Positions 33,199 to 43,015 are shown, counted from the first letter of the stretch. The stretch: 44,463 bases of DNA from Alphaproteobacteria bacterium (GCA_017444525.1 JAFSWL010000008.1:1-44463); one strand, 5' to 3'. Program-made: numbers and translations. The notes: generated by a model from the sequence alone, not told the origin.

Positions 33199-33217
33199 GG
33201 AAATTTTCAAACAATGA

Positions 33218-33736
33218 TTAATTGTTGCCAAATAAATCTGCTTTCAGCATATCACCGACATTGATACCGTACTTATCCGAATGACCGGCATTAATTTCCA
33301 AAACGGCACGCGGTCTCTTCGGTGGAATAATCGGAGTAACGTCATTCGGTTGAGCGTTTTTGTAAATATAAAAGACAGTTCCTTGTTCATCTAAGAACAA
33401 CATATCCAAAGGAATTAAGGTATCCTTCATCCAGAACGCGATTTGAGCATCTTTAGGTGCAATATTGACATCAAATAACAGACCATAATCATCATCAATT
33501 GAAGTGCGCCCCATCAGTCCGTGATAAATTTTCTCTTGAGTATCGGCTACTTCAAGTTTTAAACTCACTTTAGCAGTCCCTTCCACAGGAGACACAATAG
33601 CACCGTTGTAACCATCGTTTGCTGTAGTATTTTCTGATACGACAGTTGCATCTGTAGCTGAATTTTTATCTTCATCGGAACAGGCTGATATAACAACCAA
33701 TATGGCTAATGCCAAAATTCTATAAAACTTAAACAT
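33218..33736 (-). CDS. DUF192 family lipoprotein
   Basis: Read from ATG 33736 (MFKFYRILALAILVVISACS), which has AAGGAG at the right distance; a GTG two codons upstream overlaps that site. VISAC is a lipobox, so the 172-residue product should be a lipoprotein. After a Ser/Thr/Asn-rich linker the DUF192 domain is clear: YHGLMGRTSIDDDYGLLFDV, FWMKDTLIPLDMLFLD, and VLEINAGHSDKYGINVGD. The family folds as a small beta-barrel and its biochemical role is unknown. It is a monocistronic gene. Confidence 0.88.
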   Translation of the reverse strand: MFKFYRILALAILVVISACSDEDKNSATDATVVSENTTANDGYNGAIVSPVEGTAKVSLKLEVADTQEKIYHGLMGRTSIDDDYGLLFDVNIAPKDAQIAFWMKDTLIPLDMLFLDEQGTVFYIYKNAQPNDVTPIIPPKRPRAVLEINAGHSDKYGINVGDMLKADLFGNN

Positions 33737-33916
33737 AATCACTCCTTCAAACCGTTTCCCTCTATATTTTATAATACTAAATTCCCAGATTCAACAATAT
33801 TTTAATATTTATTTACAAATAAAACGTTAAAATTTTTGGGGAAAAAGCGTATTTCCGTTTGTGTTAAGATATAATATTTTTTAGACTGAAGCACAATGAT
33901 TTATAAGGAGATTTGT

Positions 33917-34390
33917 ATGAAGAAACTGTTTTTATTCGGTTTTGTTTTGTTTTTGAGCGGTTGTGCCGGTTTGCTGAACGAACCGAACTGTCGTCTTTCT
34001 GAAGATGAGTATGTGGCTAAAATCGCCGAAGCTCAGCTAGCGGCTGTTCTTCATTTTGAGAATGGTAAAGCAGATTTGAAACAACATGAGTTGGATATAA
34101 TTAAACAAGTTGCCGCCAGAGCGGCAAGAGAAAATACTGCAGTTGTGGTTTATGGACACGCATCACATCGTACTCTTACTAAAGATCCGATTCAACGGAT
34201 TTTGATAAATTTGGATATATCAAACGAACGTGCTCTGAATGTGATGAAAGCTCTAACATCGGCGGGAGTTGCCAAAGATAAAATCAGTGCAATCGCAATG
34301 TTTGACAGCAGACCGATAAAAAAAGAGATAACGCGTGCGGATGAGGCTGCCAATCGTCGTGCGGAAATTTATTTGTACTGGCTTAAATAA
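33917..34390 (+). CDS. OmpA-like peptidoglycan-binding lipoprotein (Pal-like)
   Basis: Read from ATG 33917 (MKKLFLFGFVLFLSGCAG) with AAGGAG upstream; the ATG at 33896 lacks a site. LSGC is a lipobox. The 157-residue protein has an OmpA C-terminal domain: VLHFENGKADLKQHELDIIK, VVVYGHASHRT, NLDISNERALNVMKALTSAG and ADEAANRRAEIYL, with the Asp/Arg pair used to bind diaminopimelate. It should tether the outer membrane to peptidoglycan. A TATAAT at 33870-33875 is a possible -10 box without a good -35. The stop overlaps the recJ start (TAATG). The Tol-Pal neighbours expected for true pal are not here. Confidence 0.82.
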   Translation: MKKLFLFGFVLFLSGCAGLLNEPNCRLSEDEYVAKIAEAQLAAVLHFENGKADLKQHELDIIKQVAARAARENTAVVVYGHASHRTLTKDPIQRILINLDISNERALNVMKALTSAGVAKDKISAIAMFDSRPIKKEITRADEAANRRAEIYLYWLK

Positions 34391-36144
34391 TGCAAGATGA
34401 AATTTCATTAGGCGGCAATATTTGGAATATGGCACAGGTCGATGACGGCCTGTGCGTGCGTCTTGCGCAAACTTGCGGTATTCCTTTTCCGGTGGCGCGT
34501 ATTTTATGCTTGCGTGGAATTGATATTTCCGAAGCAGAAAATTTTTTACATCCGAAAATTCAAACTCTGATGCCTGAGCCGACAGTGTTGAAAGATATGC
34601 AAAAAACAGCCGAGCGTATAGTCTCAGCTATTGAAAAAAAACAAAAAATCGGTATTATCGGCGACTATGACGTTGACGGTGCAACATCTACTTCAATTTT
34701 AACCCGTTTTTTCCGACAGCTCGGATGCAATCCTTTGATACACATACCGAGCAGGGAAGAGGGATATGGCCCGAGTGATTTAGCTTTTAAGGAGTTTACC
34801 GATGCCGGTGTGAGTTTAGTTATTACCATTGATTGCGGTACCACGGCATTTGATGTTTTGAATCGGGCAGCTGAAAAGTTTGATATAATCGTTATCGACC
34901 ATCATGAAGCAGAGCCGCTTTTGCCAAAGGTGTATGCCGTGGTAAATCCTAAGCGATTAGATGAAGAAAATCCGTACCGATATTTGCAATATATGTCGGC
35001 AGTAGGTGTGGGATTTATGGTATTGGTTGCGGTAAATCGTTTGCTGCGTAAGCGTGGTTTTTATCAAAATACATCTGAACCTAATTTATTGAATTTACTT
35101 GATTTGGTGGCTCTCGGTACGGTTTGCGATGTTGTGCCTCTGTTGGGCTTAAATCGTGCGTATGTGCGCCAAGGACTTAAGGTTATGAGTAAAATGGGAA
35201 ATATCGGTTTAAGGCAGCTAATGAAAGTATTGAATTTGCAGGAAGTACCAAGTGCATACCATTTGGGGTTTGTTATTGGTCCGCGCATCAATGCTTGCGG
35301 ACGGGTGGGGGACTCGCGGCTCGGCAGCAAGCTGTTGTGCTCGGAGAGCGAAGATGAAGCGCAGATGCTGGCCGAACAGTTCAATCAGTTTAACTTTGAG
35401 CGCAAAGAAATAGAAAATTTTGTGTTGCTTGATGCCATTGAGCAAGTGGAAGGCACACCGCAAGAATATCCGATGGTGTTTGTTTATGGGCACAACTGGC
35501 ACCAAGGGGTTATCGGTATTGTGGCGGGAAAATTGCGCGAGCGTTATAATGTTCCGGCATTTGTAATGTCGGTGGAGCCGGACGAGGTAAAAGGTTCAGC
35601 ACGCTCTACAGAGGGTATTGATTTGGGAGCATTGATTATCTCAGCCAAAGAAAAAGGAGTTATCAGCGGAGGCGGAGGACATATTATGGCAGCTGGATTT
35701 TCTTTGCGGGAAGAACAAATCTCCGAATTTAAAAAGTTTGCCGGCGAATATATATTATCCCGCTTAGGAACGGAAAAAATTGTTCCGGTTCTGAATATTG
35801 ACTGTCAAATAAGCCCGAGTGCCGTTAACGAACAATTTGCCGAAGATTTGCAGCTTTTGGAACCTTATGGTACTGGTAATCCTGAGCCGCAGATTATGTT
35901 GAGTAATGTACGTTTCAGTTGGACGCAGATTGTTGGTAACGGACATGTAAGATGTACTCTGATTTCGGCTAAAGGAGATAAAGTTCAAGCTATAGCGTTC
36001 CGAGCGGCAGACAGTGAAATCGGTAAGGCTATTTTACAAAACAACGGTGAGGAGTTTGATGTTGTCGGTCATATTCGCTGTGATAGTTGGCAAGGTAATA
36101 AACGTGTGCAAATGTTAATTAACGATATTAAGAGGAAATCATGA
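34390..36144 (+). CDS. recJ: Single-stranded-DNA-specific exonuclease RecJ
   Basis: A 584-residue 5'-3' ssDNA exonuclease in recombination and mismatch repair. DHH-family motifs are intact: GDYDVDGATS (motif I), ITIDCGTTAF, VIDHHEAEP (motif III, DHH), and the DHHA1 end motif SGGGGHIMAAGF. The C-terminal OB-type domain (from about LLEPYGTGNPEPQ) is present, and length matches E. coli RecJ. It shares one base with the upstream lipoprotein stop and four bases with the DUF502 gene downstream (ATGA), so it lies within a tightly packed operon. Confidence 0.96.
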   Translation: MQDEISLGGNIWNMAQVDDGLCVRLAQTCGIPFPVARILCLRGIDISEAENFLHPKIQTLMPEPTVLKDMQKTAERIVSAIEKKQKIGIIGDYDVDGATSTSILTRFFRQLGCNPLIHIPSREEGYGPSDLAFKEFTDAGVSLVITIDCGTTAFDVLNRAAEKFDIIVIDHHEAEPLLPKVYAVVNPKRLDEENPYRYLQYMSAVGVGFMVLVAVNRLLRKRGFYQNTSEPNLLNLLDLVALGTVCDVVPLLGLNRAYVRQGLKVMSKMGNIGLRQLMKVLNLQEVPSAYHLGFVIGPRINACGRVGDSRLGSKLLCSESEDEAQMLAEQFNQFNFERKEIENFVLLDAIEQVEGTPQEYPMVFVYGHNWHQGVIGIVAGKLRERYNVPAFVMSVEPDEVKGSARSTEGIDLGALIISAKEKGVISGGGGHIMAAGFSLREEQISEFKKFAGEYILSRLGTEKIVPVLNIDCQISPSAVNEQFAEDLQLLEPYGTGNPEPQIMLSNVRFSWTQIVGNGHVRCTLISAKGDKVQAIAFRAADSEIGKAILQNNGEEFDVVGHIRCDSWQGNKRVQMLINDIKRKS

Positions 36145-36794
36145 AACAGGATAATAAAACGGAAGATACTTTCGGTCATCGCTTAAAAAATTATTTTTTT
36201 ACCGGTGTTATTGTGGCCGCACCTGTGGCTATCACTATTTATATGTCATATCACTTAGTTATTTGGATAAACGAAATTACCAAAAGATTGATTCCGCAAC
36301 AGTGGAAAATAGGTGATTTTGTACCATACGCGGTTCCTGGTCTCGGTTTATTAATATTGATTTTGACCTTATTGTTTATCGGTATGTTAACCACCGGTTA
36401 TATAGGTAAATTTTTTGTGCGCCTGTGGGAGAGAGTTATCAAAAAAATGCCGGTTATATCCAGTATATATTCATTATTGAAACAAATTTTTGAAACGTTT
36501 TTATCTCAAAAATCACGTTCGTTCAATGAAGTCGTTGTGGTGGAATATCCACGTAAGGGCTTGTGGTCTATCGCTTTTATCAGTAATAATGAAACCGGTG
36601 GCGAAATAGTTGACGCAACCGGACAGAAACTGATGAGTATATTTGTACCGACAACACCTAATCCAACTTCAGGTTTTTTGATTTTTGTGCCGGAAAAGGA
36701 TGTGATTAAGTTAAATATGAGTGTTGAAGACGGTATTAAGTATGTGATATCATGCGGCATCGTCACACCGGATATGAAAGATAACGAAGAATAA
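36141..36794 (+). CDS. DUF502 inner-membrane protein
   Basis: A 217-residue protein with two membrane helices (TGVIVAAPVAITIYMSYHLV and VPGLGLLILILTLLFIGMLT) and a conserved cytoplasmic or periplasmic tail with motifs PVISSIYSLLKQIFETF, EYPRKGLWSIAFISN and FVPTTPNPTSGFLIFVPE. These are diagnostic of DUF502, widespread in Proteobacteria and plants (LIKE-COV), with no settled function. Its ATG overlaps the recJ stop. The next gene starts 10 bp further on. Confidence 0.92.
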   Translation: MKQDNKTEDTFGHRLKNYFFTGVIVAAPVAITIYMSYHLVIWINEITKRLIPQQWKIGDFVPYAVPGLGLLILILTLLFIGMLTTGYIGKFFVRLWERVIKKMPVISSIYSLLKQIFETFLSQKSRSFNEVVVVEYPRKGLWSIAFISNNETGGEIVDATGQKLMSIFVPTTPNPTSGFLIFVPEKDVIKLNMSVEDGIKYVISCGIVTPDMKDNEE

Positions 36795-36804
36795 GGAAAC
36801 GAAT

Positions 36805-37356
36805 ATGAGAACTAAGCTTTTATCTACTGTTATGTTGCTTGGTTGCTGTCTCGGTTGGCAGGCAAATGCGGGATGGTGGTCTGACAGCTATAATTTTGTG
36901 AAAAACGATATTAAAGAAATTTGGAACGAGCATGATTATGACTTATTTATACCGTTTTATGCTTGGCATAATCGTCTGACTTATGATAGAGAACATATTG
37001 ACAGGTATAACGAGCATCCGTGGGGCGCAGGTTTGGGAATTTCGCATATTAACGACGAAGGAACGTGGTCGGGTTTGTATGCTCTCGGATTTAAGGATTC
37101 CAACTCGTATTTTGAAACATATTTCGGTTATGCTCGTCAATGGAACTGGTTTGCCGGTTCGGAAAATCAGTGGCACGCCGGTGTCGGTTATACATTGGGT
37201 TTGACACAGCGTCATGAATATAAATACATTCCGGTGCCTCTACCTTTGCCTTTAGTCGGGGCTGGATATCGCAATATTGAAGTGCACGGAGCGTATATTC
37301 CAGGGGTTAAAAACGACGGAAACGTGTTCTTTATGTTTGCCCGTTTGCATATATAG
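36805..37356 (+). CDS. pagP: Lipid A palmitoyltransferase PagP
   Basis: This is an outer-membrane enzyme that moves palmitate from phospholipid to lipid A. The 183-residue precursor has a signal peptide ending in QANA. The mature part starts with an amphipathic helix (WWSDSYNFVKNDIKEIWNE) and an eight-strand barrel. Catalytic residues known from E. coli PagP are at matching places: His in FYAWHNRL, and Asp-Ser in FKDSNSYFE. The C-terminus GNVFFMFARLHI carries aromatic strand residues. It sits between DUF502 and kdsA in one transcript. Palmitoylation usually protects against host antimicrobial peptides and dampens TLR4 signalling, which would fit a host-associated lifestyle together with the adhesin. 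Confidence 0.93.
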   Translation: MRTKLLSTVMLLGCCLGWQANAGWWSDSYNFVKNDIKEIWNEHDYDLFIPFYAWHNRLTYDREHIDRYNEHPWGAGLGISHINDEGTWSGLYALGFKDSNSYFETYFGYARQWNWFAGSENQWHAGVGYTLGLTQRHEYKYIPVPLPLPLVGAGYRNIEVHGAYIPGVKNDGNVFFMFARLHI

Positions 37357-37365
37357 GAGATGAAG

Positions 37366-38211
37366 ATGGAGCAGAAAATTATCCAAGTCGGTAAGGTTAA
37401 ACTCGGCAATAAGCTGCCGTTGGTGTTGATATCAGGTCCGTGTCAGATTGAGAGCCGTGAACACGCGATTTTTATCGCCGATTCAATGGTGAAGATTACG
37501 CAAAGATTGGGTTTGCCGTATATTTTTAAGGCCTCTTTTGACAAAGCTAACCGCACATCAATAAACAGCGCACGCGGTGTCGGGTTGGAAGAAGGAATGA
37601 AGACGTTTGAGCAAATTCGCAAACTGTATCCTGATTTGCCGATTTTGACCGATATTCACGAAGTATGGCAGTGCGCAGAAGTGGCAAAATATGTAGATGT
37701 GTTGCAGATTCCGGCGTTTTTGTGTCGGCAAACCGATTTAGTGGTGGCGGCAGCTAAAACAGGCAAAACGGTTAATATTAAAAAAGGACAATTTTTGGCG
37801 CCGTGGGACGTGAAAAACATTGTTAAAAAAGTTGAGGATTCCGGAAACAATAATATTTGCATTACCGAGCGCGGCACCAGTTTCGGCTATAATACGCTGG
37901 TTACGGATATGCGAGCATTTCCGCAAATGGCGCAAGATACCGGCTATCCGCTGATTTTTGATGCCACGCATTCGGTACAGCAACCGGGAGGATTGGGCGG
38001 AACTACCGGCGGACAGCGTGAGTTTGCTCCGGTGTTGGCCAGAGCAGCGGTTGCCGTGGGAGTGGCCGGTGTGTTTATCGAAACGCACGAAAATCCGGAT
38101 AAGGCATTGTCTGACGGCCCTAATTCAGTCAAATTAAGCGATATGGAACGGGTGCTGACCGAGCTGATGGCATTTGATAAGGTCAATAAAACTTTGATAA
38201 AAGAATATTAA
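37366..38211 (+). CDS. kdsA: 3-deoxy-D-manno-octulosonate 8-phosphate synthase, metal-dependent class
   Basis: Condenses phosphoenolpyruvate and arabinose 5-phosphate to KDO 8-phosphate for lipopolysaccharide inner core. I chose ATG 37366, six bases after AGGAG; ATG 37360 abuts the site. Motifs: SGPCQIESREHA, FKASFDKANRTS, TDIHEV, NIKKGQFLAPWD and FDATHSVQQPGG. The Cys in GPC, the His in ATHS, the Glu in FIETHE and the Asp in SDGPN match the four ligands of metal-dependent (class II) enzymes such as that of Aquifex. The metal-free class has Asn in place of this Cys. It follows pagP by a few bases. Confidence 0.95.
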   Translation: MEQKIIQVGKVKLGNKLPLVLISGPCQIESREHAIFIADSMVKITQRLGLPYIFKASFDKANRTSINSARGVGLEEGMKTFEQIRKLYPDLPILTDIHEVWQCAEVAKYVDVLQIPAFLCRQTDLVVAAAKTGKTVNIKKGQFLAPWDVKNIVKKVEDSGNNNICITERGTSFGYNTLVTDMRAFPQMAQDTGYPLIFDATHSVQQPGGLGGTTGGQREFAPVLARAAVAVGVAGVFIETHENPDKALSDGPNSVKLSDMERVLTELMAFDKVNKTLIKEY

Positions 38212-38261
38212 TAATTTTATGCTATAAATCTGGATAACAAAGTTTTACGGACGGATAATTT

Positions 38262-38990
38262 ATGCAATTTAGCGGCGAAGGATATATCATCAAAATCAGA
38301 AAACACGGCGAGCAATCGGCGATTGTTACGCTTATTTGTCCGCATAAAGGTAAAATCGTCGGCTATGTGAAAGGCGCTTTCAATAAGCGTGGTTTGGGAG
38401 TTTTTCAAATTGGCAATTATATTTCGTTCAATGCTTATGCCAGAGTGGAAGAAAATATGCTCAGTTTGCGCGGAGTGGAGTTGGTGCATTCGCACGCAGC
38501 CGATTTTGTGCTGAACGAAGATAAAATTGAAGCGCTAGTCTCGTTGTGCCGATTGTTGGATGAGTGTGTGGCGCAAAATGATGATTTAGGCTCGTTTTTT
38601 GGTGCGGTAGATGATTTTTTCCGTCATATCAATGACGATAATTGGTTGGCGTATTATTCGTTTTTTGAATTTTATCTGCTCGATTTTTTGGGTATAGGAT
38701 TGGATATAAACGAGTGCGCAGTTACCGGCAAACATACGGATTTGCTGTACGTTTCGCCGAAAACCGGACGTGCAGTGTGTGCCGAGGTTGGAGCGCCGTA
38801 TAAGGATAAATTGTTTGCTTATCCGCAGTATATAGCCGAGAAAAATTATCGCCCACAACAAAAAGAAATCACAGAGGTATTGACAATGACCGGCAGCTTT
38901 TTGCAAAAGAATTTTTTGGCACAGCACAACTTGCAATTACCTGAAAATCGTGTTAATCTGCTGAAATTTGAGAAAATATATAAACTTTAA
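38262..38990 (+). CDS. recO: DNA repair protein RecO
   Basis: A 242-residue RecO: an N-terminal OB fold (GEGYIIKIRKHGEQSAIVTL, HKGKIVGYVKGAFNKRG) and a C-terminal helical domain (FEFYLLDFLGIGLDINECAV, TGKHTDLLYVSPKTGRAVC). It loads RecA on SSB-coated gaps together with RecR. Cysteines of the zinc site seen in some homologues are only partly present (Cys in NECAV and in AVCAE). It starts 50 bp after kdsA and ends ten bases before parC. Confidence 0.93.
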   Translation: MQFSGEGYIIKIRKHGEQSAIVTLICPHKGKIVGYVKGAFNKRGLGVFQIGNYISFNAYARVEENMLSLRGVELVHSHAADFVLNEDKIEALVSLCRLLDECVAQNDDLGSFFGAVDDFFRHINDDNWLAYYSFFEFYLLDFLGIGLDINECAVTGKHTDLLYVSPKTGRAVCAEVGAPYKDKLFAYPQYIAEKNYRPQQKEITEVLTMTGSFLQKNFLAQHNLQLPENRVNLLKFEKIYKL

Positions 38991-38999
38991 GGTGGAAAA

Positions 39000-41219
39000 A
39001 TGGTTGATGAAGCGCAAAAAATAAAAGACGTACAGTTCGGAGAAGAATTGAGCAAACGCTACTTGTCGTATGCAATGTCGACCATTGTATCGCGTTCGTT
39101 GCCGGATGTGCGCGACGGACTGAAGCCAGTGCATCGTCGTCTAATGTACGCTATGCGCCAGTTACATTTGGATCCGAAGAACAGTTTTAAAAAATGCGCA
39201 CGAGTAGTAGGTGATGTCATCGGTAAATACCATCCGCACGGCGATAGTGCGGTTTATGGCGCAATGGTGCGTTTGGCTCAGGATTTTTCGGTTCGTTATC
39301 CGTTGGTTGATGGGCAAGGAAACTTTGGTAATATTGACGGCGACGGTGCCGCGGCAATGCGATACACTGAAGCGCGGCTGACCGAATTTGCCATGGATTT
39401 GATGGATGGATTGAATGCCAATGCAGTAGATTTTACAGATACTTATGACGGCGAAGACAGTGAGCCGGTGGTAATGCCGGCAATGGTGCCGAACTTATTG
39501 TGTAACGGCTCAATGGGTATTGCCGTTGGTATGGCTACCAATATTCCGCCGCATAATTTAAGCGAACTCAGCGATGCGCTGCTATTACTGATTGATAATC
39601 CGGATTGCAGTGATGAAGCGGTAGTGCGCAAGGTACAGGGACCGGATTTTCCGACCGGCGGTATGCTGGTTGATTCGTTTGAAACGATTTTGAATAACTA
39701 TAAGCAGGGTAAGGGTAATTTCCGTATTCGCGCTAAGTGGACAACCGAAGATTTGGGACATGGACAGTATCAGATTGTAGTAACCGAGATTCCGTATCAG
39801 GTTATTAAATCAAAGCTGATTGAAAAAATTGCCGAACTGTTGTTGAACAAAAAGTTACCGCTGTTGAACGATATCAGAGATGAATCGGCACAAGATGTCC
39901 GCATTGTGTTGGAGCCGAAAAATCGTACTGTTGATGCCGCTGTTTTGATGGAACAGTTATATCGTCAGACCGATATGGAAGCAAAGTTCAATATGAATAT
40001 GAATGTACTGGATTTGGACGGTGTGCCGAGAGTGATGAGCTTGAAAGAAGTTTTGCATGATTATTTGATTCATAGAAATATGGTTTTTTTACATAAAATC
40101 AATTACAAGTTAAATAAAATTAATGCAAGACTTGAAATTCTTGGCGGTTATCTGATTGCATATCTCAATTTAGATGAAGTTATCCGCATAATCCGGCAGG
40201 AGGACGAGCCGAAAGCGGTGTTGATGCAGACGTTTAAGCTGACCGACAATCAGGCCGAGGCAATTTTGAATATGAAACTGCGTAATTTGCGCAAGCTCGA
40301 TGAAGAAGAAATCCGTACCGAGCACTCCGAGTTGTTGGAAGAAAAAGCCGGTTTGGAAATCTTGGTTGGAGATGAAACCAAGCGTTGGGCAGCGATTGCC
40401 GAAGAAATTAAGCGCATTAAGGAAAAATACAGCAAGAAAACCGCGCTGGGACGACGTCGTACCGAAATATCCGAACCGCCGGCAGAAATTGAATTTACGC
40501 CGGAAGTGTGGATTGAAAAAGAACCGATTACAGTTATTTTGTCGCAAAAAGGGTGGATACGTTGTCTTAAAGGGTATGTCGATTTAAACGATAATTTTAA
40601 ATTTAAGGACGATGATGCTTTGGCATTTGCTATTCATGCACAGACCACCGATAAAATAGTTTTGCTCGATAATAAAGGAAAATTCTTTAATATTGCGGCG
40701 AGTGATATTCCGAGCGGACGCGGTTTTGGACAACCGGTGCGTTTGATGATTGATTTGGCACAAACCGACGATATTGCAGCGATGTTTGTGTATGAACCGG
40801 AGGCAAAATATCTGATTGCCTCGGATAAAGCATACGGTTTTATTGTGGATGAGAATCATATTTTGGCGCAAACCCGCAACGGGCGCAAGATTATGAATGT
40901 GGCTGATGATGAGGTGATTAAGTTCTGCGTCAAGGTTACCGGTGATTATGTGGCAACGGTTGGCGAAAACCGCAAGTTGCTAGTGTTTAAGGCTGAGGAA
41001 ATACCGACTATGGCACGCGGGCACGGTGTGTTACTACAGAAGTATAAAGACGGCAAGATTACCGATATTCAGTTCTTTAAGGGCGAGGAAGGATTCAGCT
41101 ACAATCGTTCCGGCGGTATAAGCACCGAAAAAGAGCTAATAACATGGCTCGGACATCGAGCTCAAGTCGGTAAACTGGTGCCGTTCGGTTTCCCAAAAAA
41201 TAATAAGTTTTTTAAATAA
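39000..41219 (+). CDS. parC: DNA topoisomerase IV subunit A
   Basis: A 739-residue type IIA topoisomerase A subunit. The winged-helix/tower core runs from [20 protein letters not shown], with the catalytic Tyr122 in [30 protein letters not shown] is the quinolone-determining region. The C-terminal ~240 residues form a short beta-pinwheel without the GyrA box, which with the total length favours ParC over GyrA. In E. coli ParC numbering Ser80 is conserved (Ser83 here) but Glu84 is Gly (Gly87). It is the last plus-strand gene of the cluster; parE is not in the window. No clear terminator follows; the convergent M20 gene ends 83 bp on. Confidence 0.95.
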   Translation: MVDEAQKIKDVQFGEELSKRYLSYAMSTIVSRSLPDVRDGLKPVHRRLMYAMRQLHLDPKNSFKKCARVVGDVIGKYHPHGDSAVYGAMVRLAQDFSVRYPLVDGQGNFGNIDGDGAAAMRYTEARLTEFAMDLMDGLNANAVDFTDTYDGEDSEPVVMPAMVPNLLCNGSMGIAVGMATNIPPHNLSELSDALLLLIDNPDCSDEAVVRKVQGPDFPTGGMLVDSFETILNNYKQGKGNFRIRAKWTTEDLGHGQYQIVVTEIPYQVIKSKLIEKIAELLLNKKLPLLNDIRDESAQDVRIVLEPKNRTVDAAVLMEQLYRQTDMEAKFNMNMNVLDLDGVPRVMSLKEVLHDYLIHRNMVFLHKINYKLNKINARLEILGGYLIAYLNLDEVIRIIRQEDEPKAVLMQTFKLTDNQAEAILNMKLRNLRKLDEEEIRTEHSELLEEKAGLEILVGDETKRWAAIAEEIKRIKEKYSKKTALGRRRTEISEPPAEIEFTPEVWIEKEPITVILSQKGWIRCLKGYVDLNDNFKFKDDDALAFAIHAQTTDKIVLLDNKGKFFNIAASDIPSGRGFGQPVRLMIDLAQTDDIAAMFVYEPEAKYLIASDKAYGFIVDENHILAQTRNGRKIMNVADDEVIKFCVKVTGDYVATVGENRKLLVFKAEEIPTMARGHGVLLQKYKDGKITDIQFFKGEEGFSYNRSGGISTEKELITWLGHRAQVGKLVPFGFPKNNKFFK

Positions 41220-41302
41220 AGACAATGATTTGTTATGTCATAAGATAAAGCAGAAAGAAAAGTAACATAGTTCCGTTGAAATTTGCACTTTTGTTTTTGT
41301 TT

Positions 41303-42406
41303 CTATTTTGCAGCCAGATGCTCCAAAAACTTAATCTGAATATCTGCGATTTGTTTAACGCTTTCAATTTCTACATATTCTCCGGAAGCGTGCATTCCTT
41401 CTCCGGTTCCGGAATGCATAATTACAGTGGAACCTTTAACCGCAAAAGCTCTCGAGTCGGTTGCGCCGCCGATGTGCTCAAATTCAATCTGTTTTTGCAT
41501 AATATTCTCGGCAAAACGCTTATAATCAAGAATATCTTGATTATTTTCATCCATAACCACCGGCGTGCTTGATGAAACAATTTTGTATTCAACACCGTCT
41601 ACCATACATTTTTGCAGATTGTTTTCCAAATTTTCCACACTGGAGTTTTCGGTTAAACGGAAATCAAGCAGTGCTTCGGCATAATTTGAGATTATATTTG
41701 AGACTTGTCCGCCTTCAATCTTGGCAAAATGCACCGTATCAAACCATGTATCTTTCGGTTGCGGTAAATCGGCTGCATAATACGGATAAATTTTTCTAAT
41801 ATTTTGCCATGTTTGCAGCAAAAGTTCATTGGCATCAATACCATCCCAAGGTGTGGAGCCGTGAGCTTCTTTGCCGTGGGCAATAATTTTTACAAACACC
41901 GGATTTTTGCATTTGCTGATAATTTTGGTGATATCACCGCCTACATCATTATCCAGTACAATTCGTGCACTTATTTGCGGATATGCTTTCATAAAGGATT
42001 CGGTGGATTTACTGCCTCTTTCCTCATCGGTGGAGAGAATAACTCCGAATTTGAGTGGTAAATTATGCTGCACCACATATTCCATTGAATTAAGGGCTAC
42101 AGCGGCAAATGACTTCATATCCAGTGTGCCGCGGCCGTACATTCTGCCATTTTTTATAACCGGAATAAACATAGCATCATCTGCAGGTACAACGTCAATA
42201 TGTCCTAAAATGACAACATCAAAATCAATAGATTCGCAATTACGCAAAAATACCACAGGAGAGGCGTTTGTTTGAAATATTTCCACCTTAGCTGAAGTTT
42301 TACTGAATATATTTTTTATATATTCGGCAGCCTTTGCTATTTCCTCCGTATTGCCTGTCTCAGTTCTGAAACGGATTAAATCATCAATTGTTTGTAATAA
42401 ATCCAT
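41303..42406 (-). CDS. M20-family deacylase (ArgE/DapE-like)
   Basis: A 367-residue M20A zinc hydrolase of the acetylornithine deacetylase/succinyl-diaminopimelate desuccinylase type. Metal ligands and catalytic residues are visible: LGHIDVVP (His, Asp), GRGTLDMKS (bridging Asp), STDEERGS (catalytic Glu, ligand Glu), VLDND (ligand Asp) and HSGTGEGMHASGEY (ligand His). The dimerisation domain lies at HGSTPWDGIDANEL. ATG 42406 follows AAAGGA. The neighbours give no pathway clue, so I do not choose between argE and dapE or a peptidase; motif style GGATDSRAF and MHASGEYVEI is common to all of them. Confidence 0.88.
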   Translation of the reverse strand: MDLLQTIDDLIRFRTETGNTEEIAKAAEYIKNIFSKTSAKVEIFQTNASPVVFLRNCESIDFDVVILGHIDVVPADDAMFIPVIKNGRMYGRGTLDMKSFAAVALNSMEYVVQHNLPLKFGVILSTDEERGSKSTESFMKAYPQISARIVLDNDVGGDITKIISKCKNPVFVKIIAHGKEAHGSTPWDGIDANELLLQTWQNIRKIYPYYAADLPQPKDTWFDTVHFAKIEGGQVSNIISNYAEALLDFRLTENSSVENLENNLQKCMVDGVEYKIVSSSTPVVMDENNQDILDYKRFAENIMQKQIEFEHIGGATDSRAFAVKGSTVIMHSGTGEGMHASGEYVEIESVKQIADIQIKFLEHLAAK

Positions 42407-42496
42407 ATTTTTTATCCTTTGAAACCATAATTTTTACCATTTTTTTATATCTATAAGTCATAATAATTTAAAATAAGTAAAAAAAGGATTTTTGCA

Positions 42497-43012
42497 ATGA
42501 AGTCGTTATTAATTACATTGATGGCAGTTATGCTTACATGGGGAACAACTTGCCGCGCCGAAGTTGCGGCGGAAACAGAAGATAGTGAAACCGGATTGAC
42601 TATTCCGCGTATGGTGTCGCTGCGCTCCAGCCGGATTAATGCGCGTTCCGGCCCTGGCAGTCGCTATCCAATTGAATGGGTGTATCAACAAAAAGGTGCT
42701 CCGGTAGAAATAATTGCCGAGTTTGAACTTTGGCGTCAAATTAAAGATTGGGAAGGCTCAGAAACTTGGGTGCATAAGGCTATGTTGTCTGGGCGACGTT
42801 TTATACGGGTAAGCAATCCCGGAGAAAATAATATTTACGCTAAACCTGAGTTGGAATCGCGTGTTGTGGCGCACGTTGAAGACGGAGTGGTCGGAGAGGT
42901 CGACAAATGTCCGGAAGGCAGCAGTATGTGTCTGATTAAGTTCGACAGCATTCATGGATGGATGCCTCGTAGTGCCTTATTCGGTGTTTATGATGATGAG
43001 GTAATTAAATAG
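42497..43012 (+). CDS. Exported bacterial SH3-domain protein
   Basis: The 171-residue product has a signal peptide (MKSLLITLMAVMLTWGTTCRA). The mature part has two SH3-like segments. The first, SSRINARSGPGSRYPIEWVY with WRQIKDWEGSETWVHKAMLS, is the classical SH3_3/SH3_4 pattern (NxRxGPSxxYPV, WxxVxDxxGxxGWV). The second, NIYAKPELESRVVAHVEDGV with CLIKFDSIHGWMPRSALFGV, repeats it. This two-SH3 arrangement (DUF1058-like) is common in Alphaproteobacteria and probably binds peptidoglycan. The recombinase gene follows three bases after its stop. Confidence 0.85.
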   Translation: MKSLLITLMAVMLTWGTTCRAEVAAETEDSETGLTIPRMVSLRSSRINARSGPGSRYPIEWVYQQKGAPVEIIAEFELWRQIKDWEGSETWVHKAMLSGRRFIRVSNPGENNIYAKPELESRVVAHVEDGVVGEVDKCPEGSSMCLIKFDSIHGWMPRSALFGVYDDEVIK

Positions 43013-43015
43013 ATA

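Larger units (their letters stand above)
32853..33217. other. 365-bp intergenic region between smpB and the DUF192 gene
   Basis: No gene is seen. It contains AT-rich sequence with an isolated TATAAT-like box near 32917, the inverted-repeat element at 33003-33111 and the minus-strand terminator at 33166-33198. No terminator with a clear T-run was found immediately after smpB. Confidence 0.7.
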
